Origin: an uncultured Clostridia bacterium
Lineage (GTDB): Bacteria; Bacillota; Clostridia; Oscillospirales; Ruminococcaceae
Length of the DNA stretch: 64,000 nt
NCBI GenBank assembly: GCA_945923775.1
Contig: CAMELR010000010.1
Span: 1-64,000, forward strand
Direction: 5' to 3'
In this document: piece by piece, positions 1 through 8,839 of the stretch
Position numbering within the stretch: position 1 is the stretch's first letter
Layout: each line of letters opens with the position of its first letter
Notes under the pieces: generated by a model
Told to the model about the DNA's origin: nothing
The model's database searches: none
The model's input: the letters and a program-made list of their open reading frames with translations, nothing else
Made by a program: the position numbers and the translations under genes

Positions 1-870
1 TCTTCTGCTTTCCTTGACAAGCGGTTAATCACCAACGATATTCTGTATAGTAACTATATATGCAATTTGGCTTGGTTTTCTTCCGAGAGGTTTTCAAAGC
101 AGAAGATTATCGATTATATCCTCCACTATAATTCGCTTGATATAAACGATGAAAACTATATGACAGAGAACTTTGCGGATACATATTTCAGCAGACAGGA
201 TTGCAGTAGGATAGGATTTATCCGTCAAGACATCGAGGACGAGTTTCTTGCTGGTGCGTTAAACGAGCGTGAGCGTGCAATACTCATTACGTCGCTTCTA
301 TATGCGATGGACAAAATCGCCAACACCTGCGGTCATTATGACGCATATCGTCAAGGCGTGGAATTTGACAGGCATTTAGAGCTTGCTGTTCCAACGCCAA
401 AGCAGAACAGAAGAAAAAATCAATGCTATAATGAGAATGCAAACGAGCTTGTGAAGCGCATACAGGCAGATTTGGTGTACATAGACCCGCCTTACAATTC
501 TCGTCAATACTGTGACGCATATCACCTTATTGAAAACGTCGCAAGATGGCAAATGCCGGAGGTAAGCGGCGTAGCAAGAAAGCCGGACAGAACCGCACTT
601 AAAAGCGAATACTGCACAAGACAGGCAGAAGCGGCTTTTGAGGATTTGATTAGTCATATCACGGCAAGATATATCTTGTTGTCTTATAATAATATGGCGA
701 ACAAAGGCAATGACCGTTCCAACGCAAAAATATCCGATGAAGTCATTATGAGAGTTCTCGAAGCCAAAGGCACAGTTGAGGTGTTTTCCGAAAGCTATAA
801 AGCGTTCACCACAGGAAAGTCCAACATAGAGGGCAACGAGGAAAGGCTGTTTTTATGCAGATGCATTTAG
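1..870 (+). CDS. D12-class DNA adenine methyltransferase, 5' part outside the window
   Basis: The reading frame is open from base 1, so the start lies upstream; the TTG at 67 is only the first start-like codon inside the window. Motif IV, DPPYNSRQY, lies about codon 162 and is the catalytic signature of N6-adenine methyltransferases of the D12 (Dam-like) class. The SAM-binding motif I is not seen and should be upstream. The C-terminus overlaps the next methyltransferase by 16 bases, so the two are co-translated. By analogy with AlwI/MlyI type IIS systems, this enzyme probably protects one strand of an asymmetric site and the next gene the other strand; that division is inference. Class assignment is firm, specificity is unknown. 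Confidence 0.88.
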   Translation, partial: SSAFLDKRLITNDILYSNYICNLAWFSSERFSKQKIIDYILHYNSLDINDENYMTENFADTYFSRQDCSRIGFIRQDIEDEFLAGALNERERAILITSLLYAMDKIANTCGHYDAYRQGVEFDRHLELAVPTPKQNRRKNQCYNENANELVKRIQADLVYIDPPYNSRQYCDAYHLIENVARWQMPEVSGVARKPDRTALKSEYCTRQAEAAFEDLISHITARYILLSYNNMANKGNDRSNAKISDEVIMRVLEAKGTVEVFSESYKAFTTGKSNIEGNEERLFLCRCI

Positions 871-1787
871 AGAAAGAAATAATCCCTTCACCACTAAACT
901 ATATTGGCGGAAAGTATAAGCTCCTTCCCCAAATCTTGCCGCTGTTTCCCGAAATCAGCGGCACTTTTATTGATTTGTTCTGCGGTGGCTGCAACGTTGG
1001 AATTAACGTAAATGCCGACAGGGTAATACTTAATGATACAGACGAGAACTTGCGGTATTTATACAATACTTTCAAGAATATGGATAAAGATGTGCTTCTC
1101 AAAATGATAGAGGACATTATTGAGAAATACGGTCTATCTCGTTCTGATATTTATGGCTACGAGCATTATGGGTGTGAAAGTGGCAAAGGGCTAGGAGAAT
1201 ACAACAAACAACCATACCTTAAGCTCCGTGAGGACTTTAATGAACACACAAATTTTGATTACTATTACTATGCAATCCTATATGTCCTGATAGTGTATTC
1301 GTTTAACAATCAGATTAGGTTCAATAGTAATGGCAAGTTCAATCTCCCTGTCGGCAAGCGGGATTATAATACCAAAATGCAGAAAAAGCTCTCTGATTTC
1401 ATTGACCGACTGAAAGAGGGGAATTTTGTTATCACAAGCACTGACTTTGAGTTTTTCAGCCTCGATGGATATGGGGAAAACGACTTTATCTATGCAGACC
1501 CGCCCTACCTTATAACCTGTGCTACATACAATGAGCAAGGTGGTTGGAACGAGGATAAGGAGAGAGCTTTATATAAGTTCCTTGATAAAGCTAATGAACA
1601 AAGCATTAGATTTGCTTTATCAAATGTGCTTCGGAGCAAAGGCAAGGAGAATACGATACTGTTGAAGTGGCTTGAATATAACCCTCAATACCGCACAATT
1701 TCACTTGACTATAACTATTCCAACTCCAACTACCAAACCAAAGACAGGTCATCGGGTAGTGAGGAAGTGTTAATTGTTAATTACTGA
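855..1787 (+). CDS. D12-class DNA adenine methyltransferase (second modification enzyme)
   Basis: A complete 310-residue Dam-like N6-adenine methyltransferase. The N-terminus shows NYIGGKYKLL (about residue 15) and FIDLFCGGCNVG (about 38-49), the SAM-binding motifs X and I of the D12 class. The catalytic ADPPY is at about 214-218. The length is normal for the family. The ATG at 855 lies inside the preceding methyltransferase gene behind GAGGAAAGG. Two different adenine methyltransferases followed by an AlwI-family nuclease is the known arrangement for type IIS enzymes with asymmetric recognition sites, where each strand needs its own methylase. AT-rich composition marks the cluster as acquired. 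Confidence 0.93.
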   Translation: MQMHLEKEIIPSPLNYIGGKYKLLPQILPLFPEISGTFIDLFCGGCNVGINVNADRVILNDTDENLRYLYNTFKNMDKDVLLKMIEDIIEKYGLSRSDIYGYEHYGCESGKGLGEYNKQPYLKLREDFNEHTNFDYYYYAILYVLIVYSFNNQIRFNSNGKFNLPVGKRDYNTKMQKKLSDFIDRLKEGNFVITSTDFEFFSLDGYGENDFIYADPPYLITCATYNEQGGWNEDKERALYKFLDKANEQSIRFALSNVLRSKGKENTILLKWLEYNPQYRTISLDYNYSNSNYQTKDRSSGSEEVLIVNY

Positions 1788-1830
1788 TGACGCACAACAA
1801 CGCTGAATGAGTTCTAAAAGGAGGAAAACC

Positions 1831-3798
1831 GTGCCGTTAACATACAAGAGCTTTTGCTGGTGCTTGGGAACAACAAGCTTCAGAACCAAGAATTTTAATA
1901 GAACTATCGAGGAACAGTTAGGCTTATTAAACGAGTTTTGGAGCAAGCCTGACAATGCCGATATTAGTTGGAGAAACAACAATAACATTCAGACGCAATA
2001 CTATCTGTTTATGCAGGAGAAGGGCTTTGTTGAAGGCGACGCAGATAACAAACCCAAAGACGCTCGTGAAAAGACATCGGGGTTGGTGGACATAGGTCTG
2101 ATTGATGACAATCGCCGCCTGACTAATGTTGGAAAAGCTCTGCTTACAATAAGCGAAAGCAATGATTTCGGCTCGGATAATCACTTTGAGATACCTAAAG
2201 ACAGCTATATTTATCTGAAACAGCTGCTGAAAGCCTCTTGTGTGGTTGACGGCAATACGGTTAGACCGCTCATTGTATTGTTGTATCTCCTCTCCAAATT
2301 GGGAGAGCTTTCATCAGATGAGTTTACATACCTGCTGCCGCTTTGTACGAGCAAGGAAACCACCGATGAAATCATCGCCTGCATTGACGATATAAAGAAC
2401 GGGCAGAAGACTGTTGATGATGTAATTGTTTCAAGGCTGTTGTCAATGGACAACTACAAGGAAGCGTTATCGCTGCTGTTGTCGCGGGAAAATGTTGACG
2501 AGAACTTGATTTGCGAAATAGGGATAAACCGAAAGAGCCGCAACTATGATAAACCTTATTTTACGCTTTACCAAGCCTTGCATAAGGTCTATATGGAGAA
2601 AGATAGGTCGGCTTTTGTTGAGGTCTTTGACGCAGCAAAGAAGATACGCATAAGCAATTATTGGATAAAGTATCTTTTTGATACTAATTCCAGAGTTGCG
2701 CTTGTAAGGAATGCTGAAGCTCATATCAAGCCTACGGATTTCGATAATGTTACTACTGAAAACGAGTTCAAAACATCTTTCTTTAAGCTTATGCAGCTGT
2801 TCAAGGCAAAGGCAACGCTGCGTGATTATTTTGACTTAAACCGCCGCTATTTCAAAACTACCGATATTGTTCTGTTTGAGGACGGCGTAGTTAAGCTTGA
2901 TGTTGTCCCCAAGCATTTCTTCAAATCGGTTATTGACAGCCTGTATGAGCAAGCCTACATTTCATCAGACCTCTTGTATGAGAATTGCGCCCTTGAAGAA
3001 ATTGCAGATTGCCTTGTAATAAATGACGATGTAGTTATCAAGTGCATAAATGCGGAGCTTGGTATCGGCACGACCACTATTGATACAGCACGAGAAGCAT
3101 TGGAGCGTATCAGATACAGGCGCTTTAAGACGCTCATTGACAAGAAATTCTCCGATGAAAATCTGCTTGAACTGCTCACCTGCTTTGAAAACCGCAATGA
3201 TGATGAAATCAGAAGAATGGTTACGGACAATGCAGATGTTCCGACAATGTTTGAATATGTGCTGGGTGTATTGTGGTACAAAATCAGTGATTATCAAGGC
3301 AAAGTCCTTGACTATATGAAGCTCTCGCTTGACGCTGATTTGCTGCCTAAAACCCATGCGGCAGGCGGCGAAGCTGATATTGTCTATGAATATAACCAAA
3401 CGGCAGATTACCCCGAACACGCTTTGTTGTTAGAAGCTACCCTTGCCGACAGCTCAAATCAGCGAAGAATGGAAATGGAGCCTGTATCAAGGCACCTCGG
3501 ACAGCACTTGCTTCGCACAGGCAACCTGAACTCCTACTGCGTATTTGCAACAGGGACATTGAATATAAATGTTATCGCCGATTTCAGAAGCCGAAAATCA
3601 ATACCCTATTATGACCCGCAGGACTATTCAAAGAACGTTTCGGGAATGAAGATTATTCCATTGCAGATTTCAGAGCTGAAAGCTATCCTGAAGGGCGGCA
3701 AGCGTTATAAGGACTTGTATTCGCTCTTTGATACGGCGTTTAATTCAGCGTTACCGCCGCACGAGTGGTATAGTCAATGTATCTCTACACAGATTTAG
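1831..3798 (+). CDS. AlwI-family type II restriction endonuclease
   Basis: A 655-residue endonuclease matching the AlwI family (AlwI, MlyI and PleI relatives cut outside short asymmetric sites). The start is taken as GTG 1831, because AAGGAGG lies six bases ahead of it and the protein then begins MPLTYKSFCW; the ATG at 1807 precedes that ribosome site and is unlikely. A PD-(D/E)XK-like centre is visible near the C-terminus: GGEADIVYEY (D about 516) followed by LLLEATL (E about 535), then the conserved-looking LGQHLLRTG. It follows the two adenine methyltransferases by 43 bases, completing an R-M operon. Family assignment is strong; the recognition site cannot be read from the sequence. Confidence 0.88.
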   Translation: MPLTYKSFCWCLGTTSFRTKNFNRTIEEQLGLLNEFWSKPDNADISWRNNNNIQTQYYLFMQEKGFVEGDADNKPKDAREKTSGLVDIGLIDDNRRLTNVGKALLTISESNDFGSDNHFEIPKDSYIYLKQLLKASCVVDGNTVRPLIVLLYLLSKLGELSSDEFTYLLPLCTSKETTDEIIACIDDIKNGQKTVDDVIVSRLLSMDNYKEALSLLLSRENVDENLICEIGINRKSRNYDKPYFTLYQALHKVYMEKDRSAFVEVFDAAKKIRISNYWIKYLFDTNSRVALVRNAEAHIKPTDFDNVTTENEFKTSFFKLMQLFKAKATLRDYFDLNRRYFKTTDIVLFEDGVVKLDVVPKHFFKSVIDSLYEQAYISSDLLYENCALEEIADCLVINDDVVIKCINAELGIGTTTIDTAREALERIRYRRFKTLIDKKFSDENLLELLTCFENRNDDEIRRMVTDNADVPTMFEYVLGVLWYKISDYQGKVLDYMKLSLDADLLPKTHAAGGEADIVYEYNQTADYPEHALLLEATLADSSNQRRMEMEPVSRHLGQHLLRTGNLNSYCVFATGTLNINVIADFRSRKSIPYYDPQDYSKNVSGMKIIPLQISELKAILKGGKRYKDLYSLFDTAFNSALPPHEWYSQCISTQI

Positions 3799-3829
3799 TA
3801 AATGATGGTCGCTAACACAGGGAGGCAGT

Positions 3830-5002
3830 ATGCCAGTTAACATTGAGTTCTATATTGAACAGAATTACGACCGGCTTCATTATAGTGAAGCGATAAAAAC
3901 AGAGCCGCTATATAGTGGTTATTGTAGCAGTAATAAAACCTTTGAAAAGCTTTTGGCAATTATGCACCAAGAGTTTAACAGGCTGTATAAATATATGTAT
4001 TCAAAACAGCGCTCAAATTGTCATTATAACGCTTTTGAAAGCCGGCAATTGTTAGAATATATAAGGCTGTACGAAAATATGAACTATCATTTGAAAGGCA
4101 CAAAATATGCTTTTGAAATCAATAGTGAATATAAAAAATTAATAGAACAATCTCTAACTTTTTTGCAGGAAACGAACGGAAGTCCAATACCGCACGATTT
4201 ACTTCAAATAGAGATGCTGGATTATGAGCCAATCTTTACAATGTGCCAGAGTATAAGTATCCCTGCTCCCACTACAACAGAAGCAAGACGTTATCAGATT
4301 AGGTTAATTGGCGAAGGCTCTTACGCGCAGGTTTTTAAATACAAAGACGATTTCTATAATAAATACTTCATTATTAAGAGAGCGCAAAATGGTCTTAGCC
4401 AAAAGGAACTTGAACGCTTCAAAAGAGAATATGAAGTAATGAGCAAGCTACATTCACCTTATGTTTTGGAAGTATATCGGTATGACGAGACCAGACACGA
4501 ATATTACGCCGAATATGCTGACGAAACACTTTTAAAATACATCAGTCACAATCCTCGTTTAGATGTATCAAAAAGGAAAAGTATCTGCAATCAGTTATTC
4601 AGGTGTCTATCATATATACACAGCAAAGGTTATTTGCATAGGGATCTAAGCTTAACGAATATCTTGTTAGTTCATTATGAGGATGGCAACAGCATTGTGA
4701 AACTATCAGACTTCGGGCTGGTTAAAGAACCGGATAGCACATTAACAAGCTTGGATAGTGAAATCAAAGGTTCTCTTAATGACAGCAATCTACGAGTAGT
4801 TGGCTTTTCAAATTTCTCAATGGTATATGAAACGTATGCATTAACCCGTGTTATTCTGTTTGTGATGACCGGTTTACAGAACATCGAAAGAATTCGTGAC
4901 GAGAAAACCCGAAGGTTCGTATTAAAAAGAATTGATTCTGACACAAATAAAAGGTATCAGAATGTTGATGAACTGAAAGCAGCATTTAATGAAACTTTTT
5001 GA
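3830..5002 (+). CDS. Ser/Thr protein kinase with an uncharacterised N-terminal region
   Basis: A 390-residue protein. Residues 1-150 match nothing I recognise; about 155-380 form a Hanks-type kinase domain. The glycine loop GEGSYAQVF is at 161-169, the ATP lysine at K183, the helix-C glutamate near E200, HRDLSLTN at 270-277 and DFG at 294-296, so all catalytic residues are present. There is no membrane segment and no PASTA repeat, which separates it from the housekeeping kinase PrkC and implies a cytosolic enzyme. It starts 31 bases after the AlwI-type nuclease with GGGAGG ahead of its ATG, so it is probably in the same operon. Kinases are known in defence (PglW of BREX, Stk2), so a defence or damage-response role is plausible but inferred. 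Confidence 0.85.
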   Translation: MPVNIEFYIEQNYDRLHYSEAIKTEPLYSGYCSSNKTFEKLLAIMHQEFNRLYKYMYSKQRSNCHYNAFESRQLLEYIRLYENMNYHLKGTKYAFEINSEYKKLIEQSLTFLQETNGSPIPHDLLQIEMLDYEPIFTMCQSISIPAPTTTEARRYQIRLIGEGSYAQVFKYKDDFYNKYFIIKRAQNGLSQKELERFKREYEVMSKLHSPYVLEVYRYDETRHEYYAEYADETLLKYISHNPRLDVSKRKSICNQLFRCLSYIHSKGYLHRDLSLTNILLVHYEDGNSIVKLSDFGLVKEPDSTLTSLDSEIKGSLNDSNLRVVGFSNFSMVYETYALTRVILFVMTGLQNIERIRDEKTRRFVLKRIDSDTNKRYQNVDELKAAFNETF

Positions 5003-5035
5003 TATATTCCCCTATACTCACCCGCCTAAACCTAT

Positions 5036-5100
5036 CACTCCATCAACCCGCAAAACCACGGCAGACATTGTTTGCAACGGCTCGCCCCACGTTGAGTGCG
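5036..5100. repeat. 65-bp direct repeat, left copy (possible attachment-site remnant)
   Basis: Identical to 17806-17870 except for one base (C at 5090, T at 17860). Weaker similarity extends left to about 5001 and right to about 5113. Read on the plus strand it encodes a C-terminal tail containing GSPHVECVVLMSRKEG and a stop. HVECVVLMS resembles the last residues of RlmD/RumA-type 23S rRNA uracil methyltransferases, whose gene end is a known integration site for conjugative elements. The segment is too short to prove that origin. Confidence 0.85.
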
Positions 5101-5339
5101 TTGTGTTGATGTCAAGGAAAGAGGGGTAAATTGAGATAGGCGGCTTAACGGTGCGGTTTAGCAGCGTTGGGTTGATTATCTATATTTTCCAGTATAAGGC
5201 TATTTAATTCGTGTGGTAATATATCCACGATGACAGCAGTTTCTCAGCGATACACGGGTTTTGGGACGAGTGTGCGGGAATGCTGTGATAGTGTGCGGGA
5301 TAGATGTCAAATAGTGCTATAAACAATCAACGGATATGG

Positions 5340-5432
5340 AGGATCAAACATATCAACGAGGTGAATGACTTAATTTCCGAGCAGGACACCGTGCCTACCG
5401 AGTTTAATGAGAGACTATTCTATAGAGTACAG
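5340..5432 (+). pseudogene. Relic of a large serine recombinase (C-terminal coiled-coil fragment)
   Basis: Translation gives a 31-residue piece containing INEVNDLISEQDTVPTEFNE, which aligns with RINELNDFISQQDTELTEFD in the second recombinase relic on the other strand at 9445-10302. That is the C-terminal helical region of Tn4451/TndX-type large serine recombinases, just before the final beta strands. No catalytic or zinc-ribbon part survives here. The rest of 5003-5510 holds the 65-bp repeat, this relic and a terminator; I see no intact gene in it. Confidence 0.7.
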
Positions 5433-5436
5433 GCAA

Positions 5437-5464
5437 CCCCTCCCGTTCATAAAGTCGGGAGGGG
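5437..5464. terminator. Strong GC hairpin between convergent transcription units
   Basis: A perfect 9-bp stem (CCCCTCCCG and its complement CGGGAGGGG) closes a 10-base loop, followed on the plus side by CTTTGTCATT. It lies after the recombinase relic and before the 3' end of the flavodoxin-like gene, so it may stop transcription from either side. The T-tract is weak. Confidence 0.55.
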
Positions 5465-5510
5465 CTTTGTCATTAATTGAAGCACCAAATTAACCATATT
5501 ATTGCCGCAG

Positions 5511-6002
5511 TTACTCTGCCACCGAGTCTACAAATTCACACAGCCTGTCAATATCTTCGTCATCGGGGTGGTTTGACGCTGATTCCATTATTCGGTCAAG
5601 TTGATCAGCCGAATACCCAGTTTCGATTTCGAGTTTTTCTCGAAACTCATCTGAAGCTTTCCCCTGACAGAGGAAAAATCCGAGATAACTGCAATCGTCA
5701 TTTATCCACGGGCTGACAGCGTTTTCTACATACTGCTTATACTTCTCGTTCACCGGCAGCCCGCAGGACGCAAACAACGTGATTTTAACGTTTTCAAGCT
5801 GTTCAAGAATATCCAGTATCTTAATACCACAACTGCGATTCTTCACAGGGAATCCTATGAAGTAGTGCTCCGCTTCGGGCAGTTCGGACGCATTTTCGGC
5901 GTTTATGATTACCTTATCATTTCCGGGCAGGCTCACAAAAACATTCTTTGAAAGTTCCTCGGTATTCCCTGTTTCGGATATATAGATTACTGCATATTTC
6001 AT
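5511..6002 (-). CDS. Flavodoxin-family protein
   Basis: 163 residues, flavodoxin length. The N-terminal beta strand is followed by SETGNTEEL (about residues 9-17), the FMN phosphate-binding loop, and the middle FIGFPVKN fits the second FMN-contacting loop. Such proteins carry electrons or reduce small substrates in the cytosol of anaerobes; the partner is unknown. The ATG follows GAGGTG. It lies 14 bases downstream of the DUF445 gene in the same direction and probably ends a citrate synthase-DUF445-flavodoxin transcription unit. Composition is nearer to the core genome than the flanking restriction genes. Confidence 0.8.
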   Translation of the reverse strand: MKYAVIYISETGNTEELSKNVFVSLPGNDKVIINAENASELPEAEHYFIGFPVKNRSCGIKILDILEQLENVKITLFASCGLPVNEKYKQYVENAVSPWINDDCSYLGFFLCQGKASDEFREKLEIETGYSADQLDRIMESASNHPDDEDIDRLCEFVDSVAE

Positions 6003-6016
6003 ACAAACACCTCATT

Positions 6017-6901
6017 TCAGATGAATATGTTGAGAAGTCCGAGAATAAAGCCAATCAGCGCTCCCAGATTAACTATCGTGTTAAGTTCTTTTTTCATAAC
6101 GCTCATCACAAGCGCTTCAAGCTCGTCTGCGCTCATAGCGTTTATTTTTTCCTCGACAATGCCGCTCAAATCAAGCAGGCTCATGAGGTTTTCCGCACAG
6201 CCAGACACAGCCTTTTTATACAACGCGATAAAGGCTTTTTTTAGTGTATCTCTGTCAATGCCAAATCCCTCTATAATGTCAGCAAGCGGCATTTCACCCG
6301 AATCAGACAGCTTCTGTTCGATATAAGGCGCAATAAATTCCTCCCCATTCTCCGCAATATATGCCTGTATTTCAGCGCCCACAGGAGAAAGCACAGCCTG
6401 CAACAGCTCGTCAGTCAGGAACATCTCAATCATAGGGTTGTTCAGTTTAGCCTTTATAATCTCCGGAGTTTTTTCAACTAGCACACCCGATATATCCACC
6501 TGAGAAATGGCTTCTGCTATGTATCTTGCGATGTTTGTGGAAACGGCTTTCTTTCTGCTCTCGATTTCCTCCTCGGTCATATCCTGCGAACCGCTGAAAA
6601 GGTCATTTATTGATACCGACAGCTTATCCAGAATCATATCGGCTATTTTATCCGCAAGCTCGTCACTCAACAGCCTGCTCTCAATATCTGCCTGAGTTAT
6701 AAGATTGTTTCCCACTGCGTCCCCGACAGACTTTGCAAGCCTTGATTTCCCCTTGGGGATTGCACCTGGAGTAAACGGAAGTTTGTGACCGAATACCTTT
6801 ATCTCCTTTTTTGGGTGGAACAGCATTTTCACCGCAATAAAATTGGTGAAGTACCCTATTACCGCGCCGATAACCGGGCCGGCAATATACTTGATTATCA
6901 T
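6017..6901 (-). CDS. DUF445-family membrane protein (YheB-like)
   Basis: 294 residues. The first 25 residues form a membrane segment (IAGPVIGAVIGYFTNFIAVK), followed by the family-typical sequence with PFTPGAIPKGKSRLA, and the protein ends in a second hydrophobic helix. The middle is a long, charged helical region (residues about 60-260). DUF445 proteins are membrane-anchored and their biochemical role is unknown. The ATG overlaps the stop of the citrate synthase gene by four bases (ATGA), indicating translational coupling. Length and architecture are normal for the family. Confidence 0.85.
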   Translation of the reverse strand: MIIKYIAGPVIGAVIGYFTNFIAVKMLFHPKKEIKVFGHKLPFTPGAIPKGKSRLAKSVGDAVGNNLITQADIESRLLSDELADKIADMILDKLSVSINDLFSGSQDMTEEEIESRKKAVSTNIARYIAEAISQVDISGVLVEKTPEIIKAKLNNPMIEMFLTDELLQAVLSPVGAEIQAYIAENGEEFIAPYIEQKLSDSGEMPLADIIEGFGIDRDTLKKAFIALYKKAVSGCAENLMSLLDLSGIVEEKINAMSADELEALVMSVMKKELNTIVNLGALIGFILGLLNIFI

Positions 6902-8229
6902 ACATATCCTTCTTTCTTCTTCATAACGCTCATATATGCAGGTCTGATTATCTTGTCGGTGCAGACCATCTCCTCAATGCGGTGAGCGCTCCAGCCGACT
7001 ATCCTTGCTACTGCAAAAATAGCGGTATATAGTTCCTTCGGAATACCCAACATATCATATACGAACCCGCTGTAAAAATCCACATTCGGACAGACACCGC
7101 GGTTGTGCTTTCTATCCATAATAAGCTGCGGTGCGATTTTCTCGGTCTGCTCGTACAGTCGGAATTCGTTCATTCTGCCTTTCTCTGCGGCAAGCTGTTT
7201 TACATAGCCCTTAAGCACCCGTTCTCTCGGGTCGGAAAGCGTGTATACCGCGTGTCCCATTCCATAGATAAGACCCCTGCGGTCAAAAGTTTCCTTATCG
7301 AGTATCTTTTCGAGGTAGGCAGCAAGTTCCTCGTCGTCCTCGGGGTCGCGTACATTTTCCGAAATATCCGCCATCATATCCATCACCTTGATATTTGCGC
7401 CGCCATGCTTCGGACCTTTCAGTGAGCACATTGCAGCCGCCATGGTGGAATAGGTGTCCGAACCGGAGGACGTAACTACTCTCGTGGTAAATGTGGAATT
7501 GTTACCGCCGCCGTGTTCCATGTGAAGTATCAGCGCAGTATCAAGCACCTTTGCTTCGGTCTTGGTGTACTTTTTGTCGGGGCGAAGCATGGTAAGTATG
7601 TTCTCAGCGGGAGATAAGTCCGGGTCGGGATAGTGTATATACATACTTTCAAGATTCTGATAATGGTTATATGCGTTATACGCGTACACCGCAAGAGTCG
7701 GGAACTGGCTTATCAACTGCAAACACTGACGAATATTGTTTTCAAGCGACGTGTTTTTCAAATCCCAGTCGTAAGAAGCAAGCGTAAGAATACTTCTCGT
7801 CATGGTGTTCATAATATCGTCGGTCGGGGCTTTCATTATGACATCTCGGGTGAAGTTTGTGGGAAGAGCCATCAGCGTGCCGATAGCCGAGCGAAACTCA
7901 GTGTACTGCTTTTCGTCGGGCAATTCTCCCATAAGCAGGAGATAAGCAATTCTTTCATAACCCAATTCGTCCTGTTCAAGACTGCCTATCAAATCCTCAA
8001 CACGATATCCGCGATACCACAGCTCGCCGTCACACGGCTCCTTTGCGCCGTTTTTTACTTCGTATGACTTTATCAGAGAAATGTTTGTAAGCCCCGTAAG
8101 AACACCGTTTCCCTTTTCGTCACGAAGTCCCTGATTGATGTCGTATTCATCGTAAAGTCTGCGGTCAATAATGTCGTTTTCACGGCAGCAACGCTCCAAT
8201 TCTGTCAGATATTCATTCATCGGTTTCAT
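6898..8229 (-). CDS. gltA: Citrate synthase (citrate/2-methylcitrate synthase family)
   Basis: About 443 residues, condensing oxaloacetate with acetyl-CoA. Hallmarks are LWYRGYRVEDL near the N-terminus, the substrate histidine block MEHGGGNNSTFTTRVV, KGPKHGGAN and GMGHAVYTLSDPRERVL (active-site His and Arg). The ATG at 8229 is preferred to one at 8250 because GGAGG lies 6 bases ahead of it; this start overlaps the MarR gene by 17 bases. No aconitase or isocitrate dehydrogenase gene is next to it, so citrate may feed glutamate synthesis through a split TCA pathway. Use of propionyl-CoA cannot be excluded. Upstream MarR genes probably share its transcript. Confidence 0.93.
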   Translation of the reverse strand: MKPMNEYLTELERCCRENDIIDRRLYDEYDINQGLRDEKGNGVLTGLTNISLIKSYEVKNGAKEPCDGELWYRGYRVEDLIGSLEQDELGYERIAYLLLMGELPDEKQYTEFRSAIGTLMALPTNFTRDVIMKAPTDDIMNTMTRSILTLASYDWDLKNTSLENNIRQCLQLISQFPTLAVYAYNAYNHYQNLESMYIHYPDPDLSPAENILTMLRPDKKYTKTEAKVLDTALILHMEHGGGNNSTFTTRVVTSSGSDTYSTMAAAMCSLKGPKHGGANIKVMDMMADISENVRDPEDDEELAAYLEKILDKETFDRRGLIYGMGHAVYTLSDPRERVLKGYVKQLAAEKGRMNEFRLYEQTEKIAPQLIMDRKHNRGVCPNVDFYSGFVYDMLGIPKELYTAIFAVARIVGWSAHRIEEMVCTDKIIRPAYMSVMKKKEGYV

Positions 8230-8752
8230 TTGTTTCCTCCATCTGTTCAAGTTCTGTTCTCATTACCGAATCAAATTCTTTCATCAGTTGAAGAAGTTGT
8301 ATTATCTTATCCTTTCCGAACTTTTGAAGTACCTCGGAATAAAAAGCCTTTAGCCTGCTGTCGGTTTGAGAAAAAACGGTTTTTCCGCGCTCGGTTATCG
8401 TGACATAAGTTCCGTCCTTACCGTCACCGTCATGATCCCAGTTGATGAGATTTTTTCCGCTCATTTCCCTAATCAGCTTTGATGTTTTTCGAATAGGCAA
8501 ATTCAGTTTTTCCGAGATTTCGCTCAGATAAATTCTGTCCGAATAGATAGAATCGCTTTCAATTTGTTCGCACATAAAATGAAGCGCGATGTATTCGGCG
8601 ATATTGATGTCCTTAAATATAGATTTTGCATCGTCTTTGGACAACAAATATCTTCTGTATGTTATTTCGTGAGCAAGGTTCTTCATCGGTTCTTTGCCTG
8701 TATTCGATGTTGTGATTGTGTTGGTTTCATTAATTGTGTTTATTTCGTTCAT
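8213..8752 (-). CDS. MarR-family transcriptional regulator
   Basis: 179 residues with a winged helix-turn-helix: the recognition region around YLSEISEKLNLPIRKTSKLI and the wing GKDGTYVTITERGKTVF. The first 22 residues are rich in Asn and Thr (MNEINTINETNTITTSN) and look like a low-complexity extension; an internal ATG (MKNLAHEIT) would give a more usual MarR length. It overlaps citrate synthase, so it likely regulates the operon it begins. A motif shared with the next regulator's promoter lies just upstream (8788-8804). The ligand is unknown. Confidence 0.82.
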   Translation of the reverse strand: MNEINTINETNTITTSNTGKEPMKNLAHEITYRRYLLSKDDAKSIFKDINIAEYIALHFMCEQIESDSIYSDRIYLSEISEKLNLPIRKTSKLIREMSGKNLINWDHDGDGKDGTYVTITERGKTVFSQTDSRLKAFYSEVLQKFGKDKIIQLLQLMKEFDSVMRTELEQMEETNETDE

Positions 8753-8787
8753 CCGGTTTGTTCCTCTCTGTAATTTTATATCATACT

Positions 8788-8804
8788 GTTTGGTTTCAAA
8801 CTAT
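8788..8804. promoter_or_regulatory. MarR-type operator candidate, copy 1
   Basis: The sequence GTTTGGTTTCAAACTAT matches 15 of 17 bases of the site at 9318-9334, which lies in front of the second MarR gene. It contains imperfect dyad symmetry (GTTTG...CAAAC). Its place between the two MarR genes suggests a shared operator and mutual or autoregulation. This is inferred from sequence only. Confidence 0.5.
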
Positions 8805-8839
8805 ATGGCTAAAAATATAATCGCCTTGTCCGATACTTC

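Noticed and set aside
67-870. TTG at 67 as the real start of the first methyltransferase
   Set aside because: The frame is open to base 1 and motif I is missing, so the gene begins outside the window.
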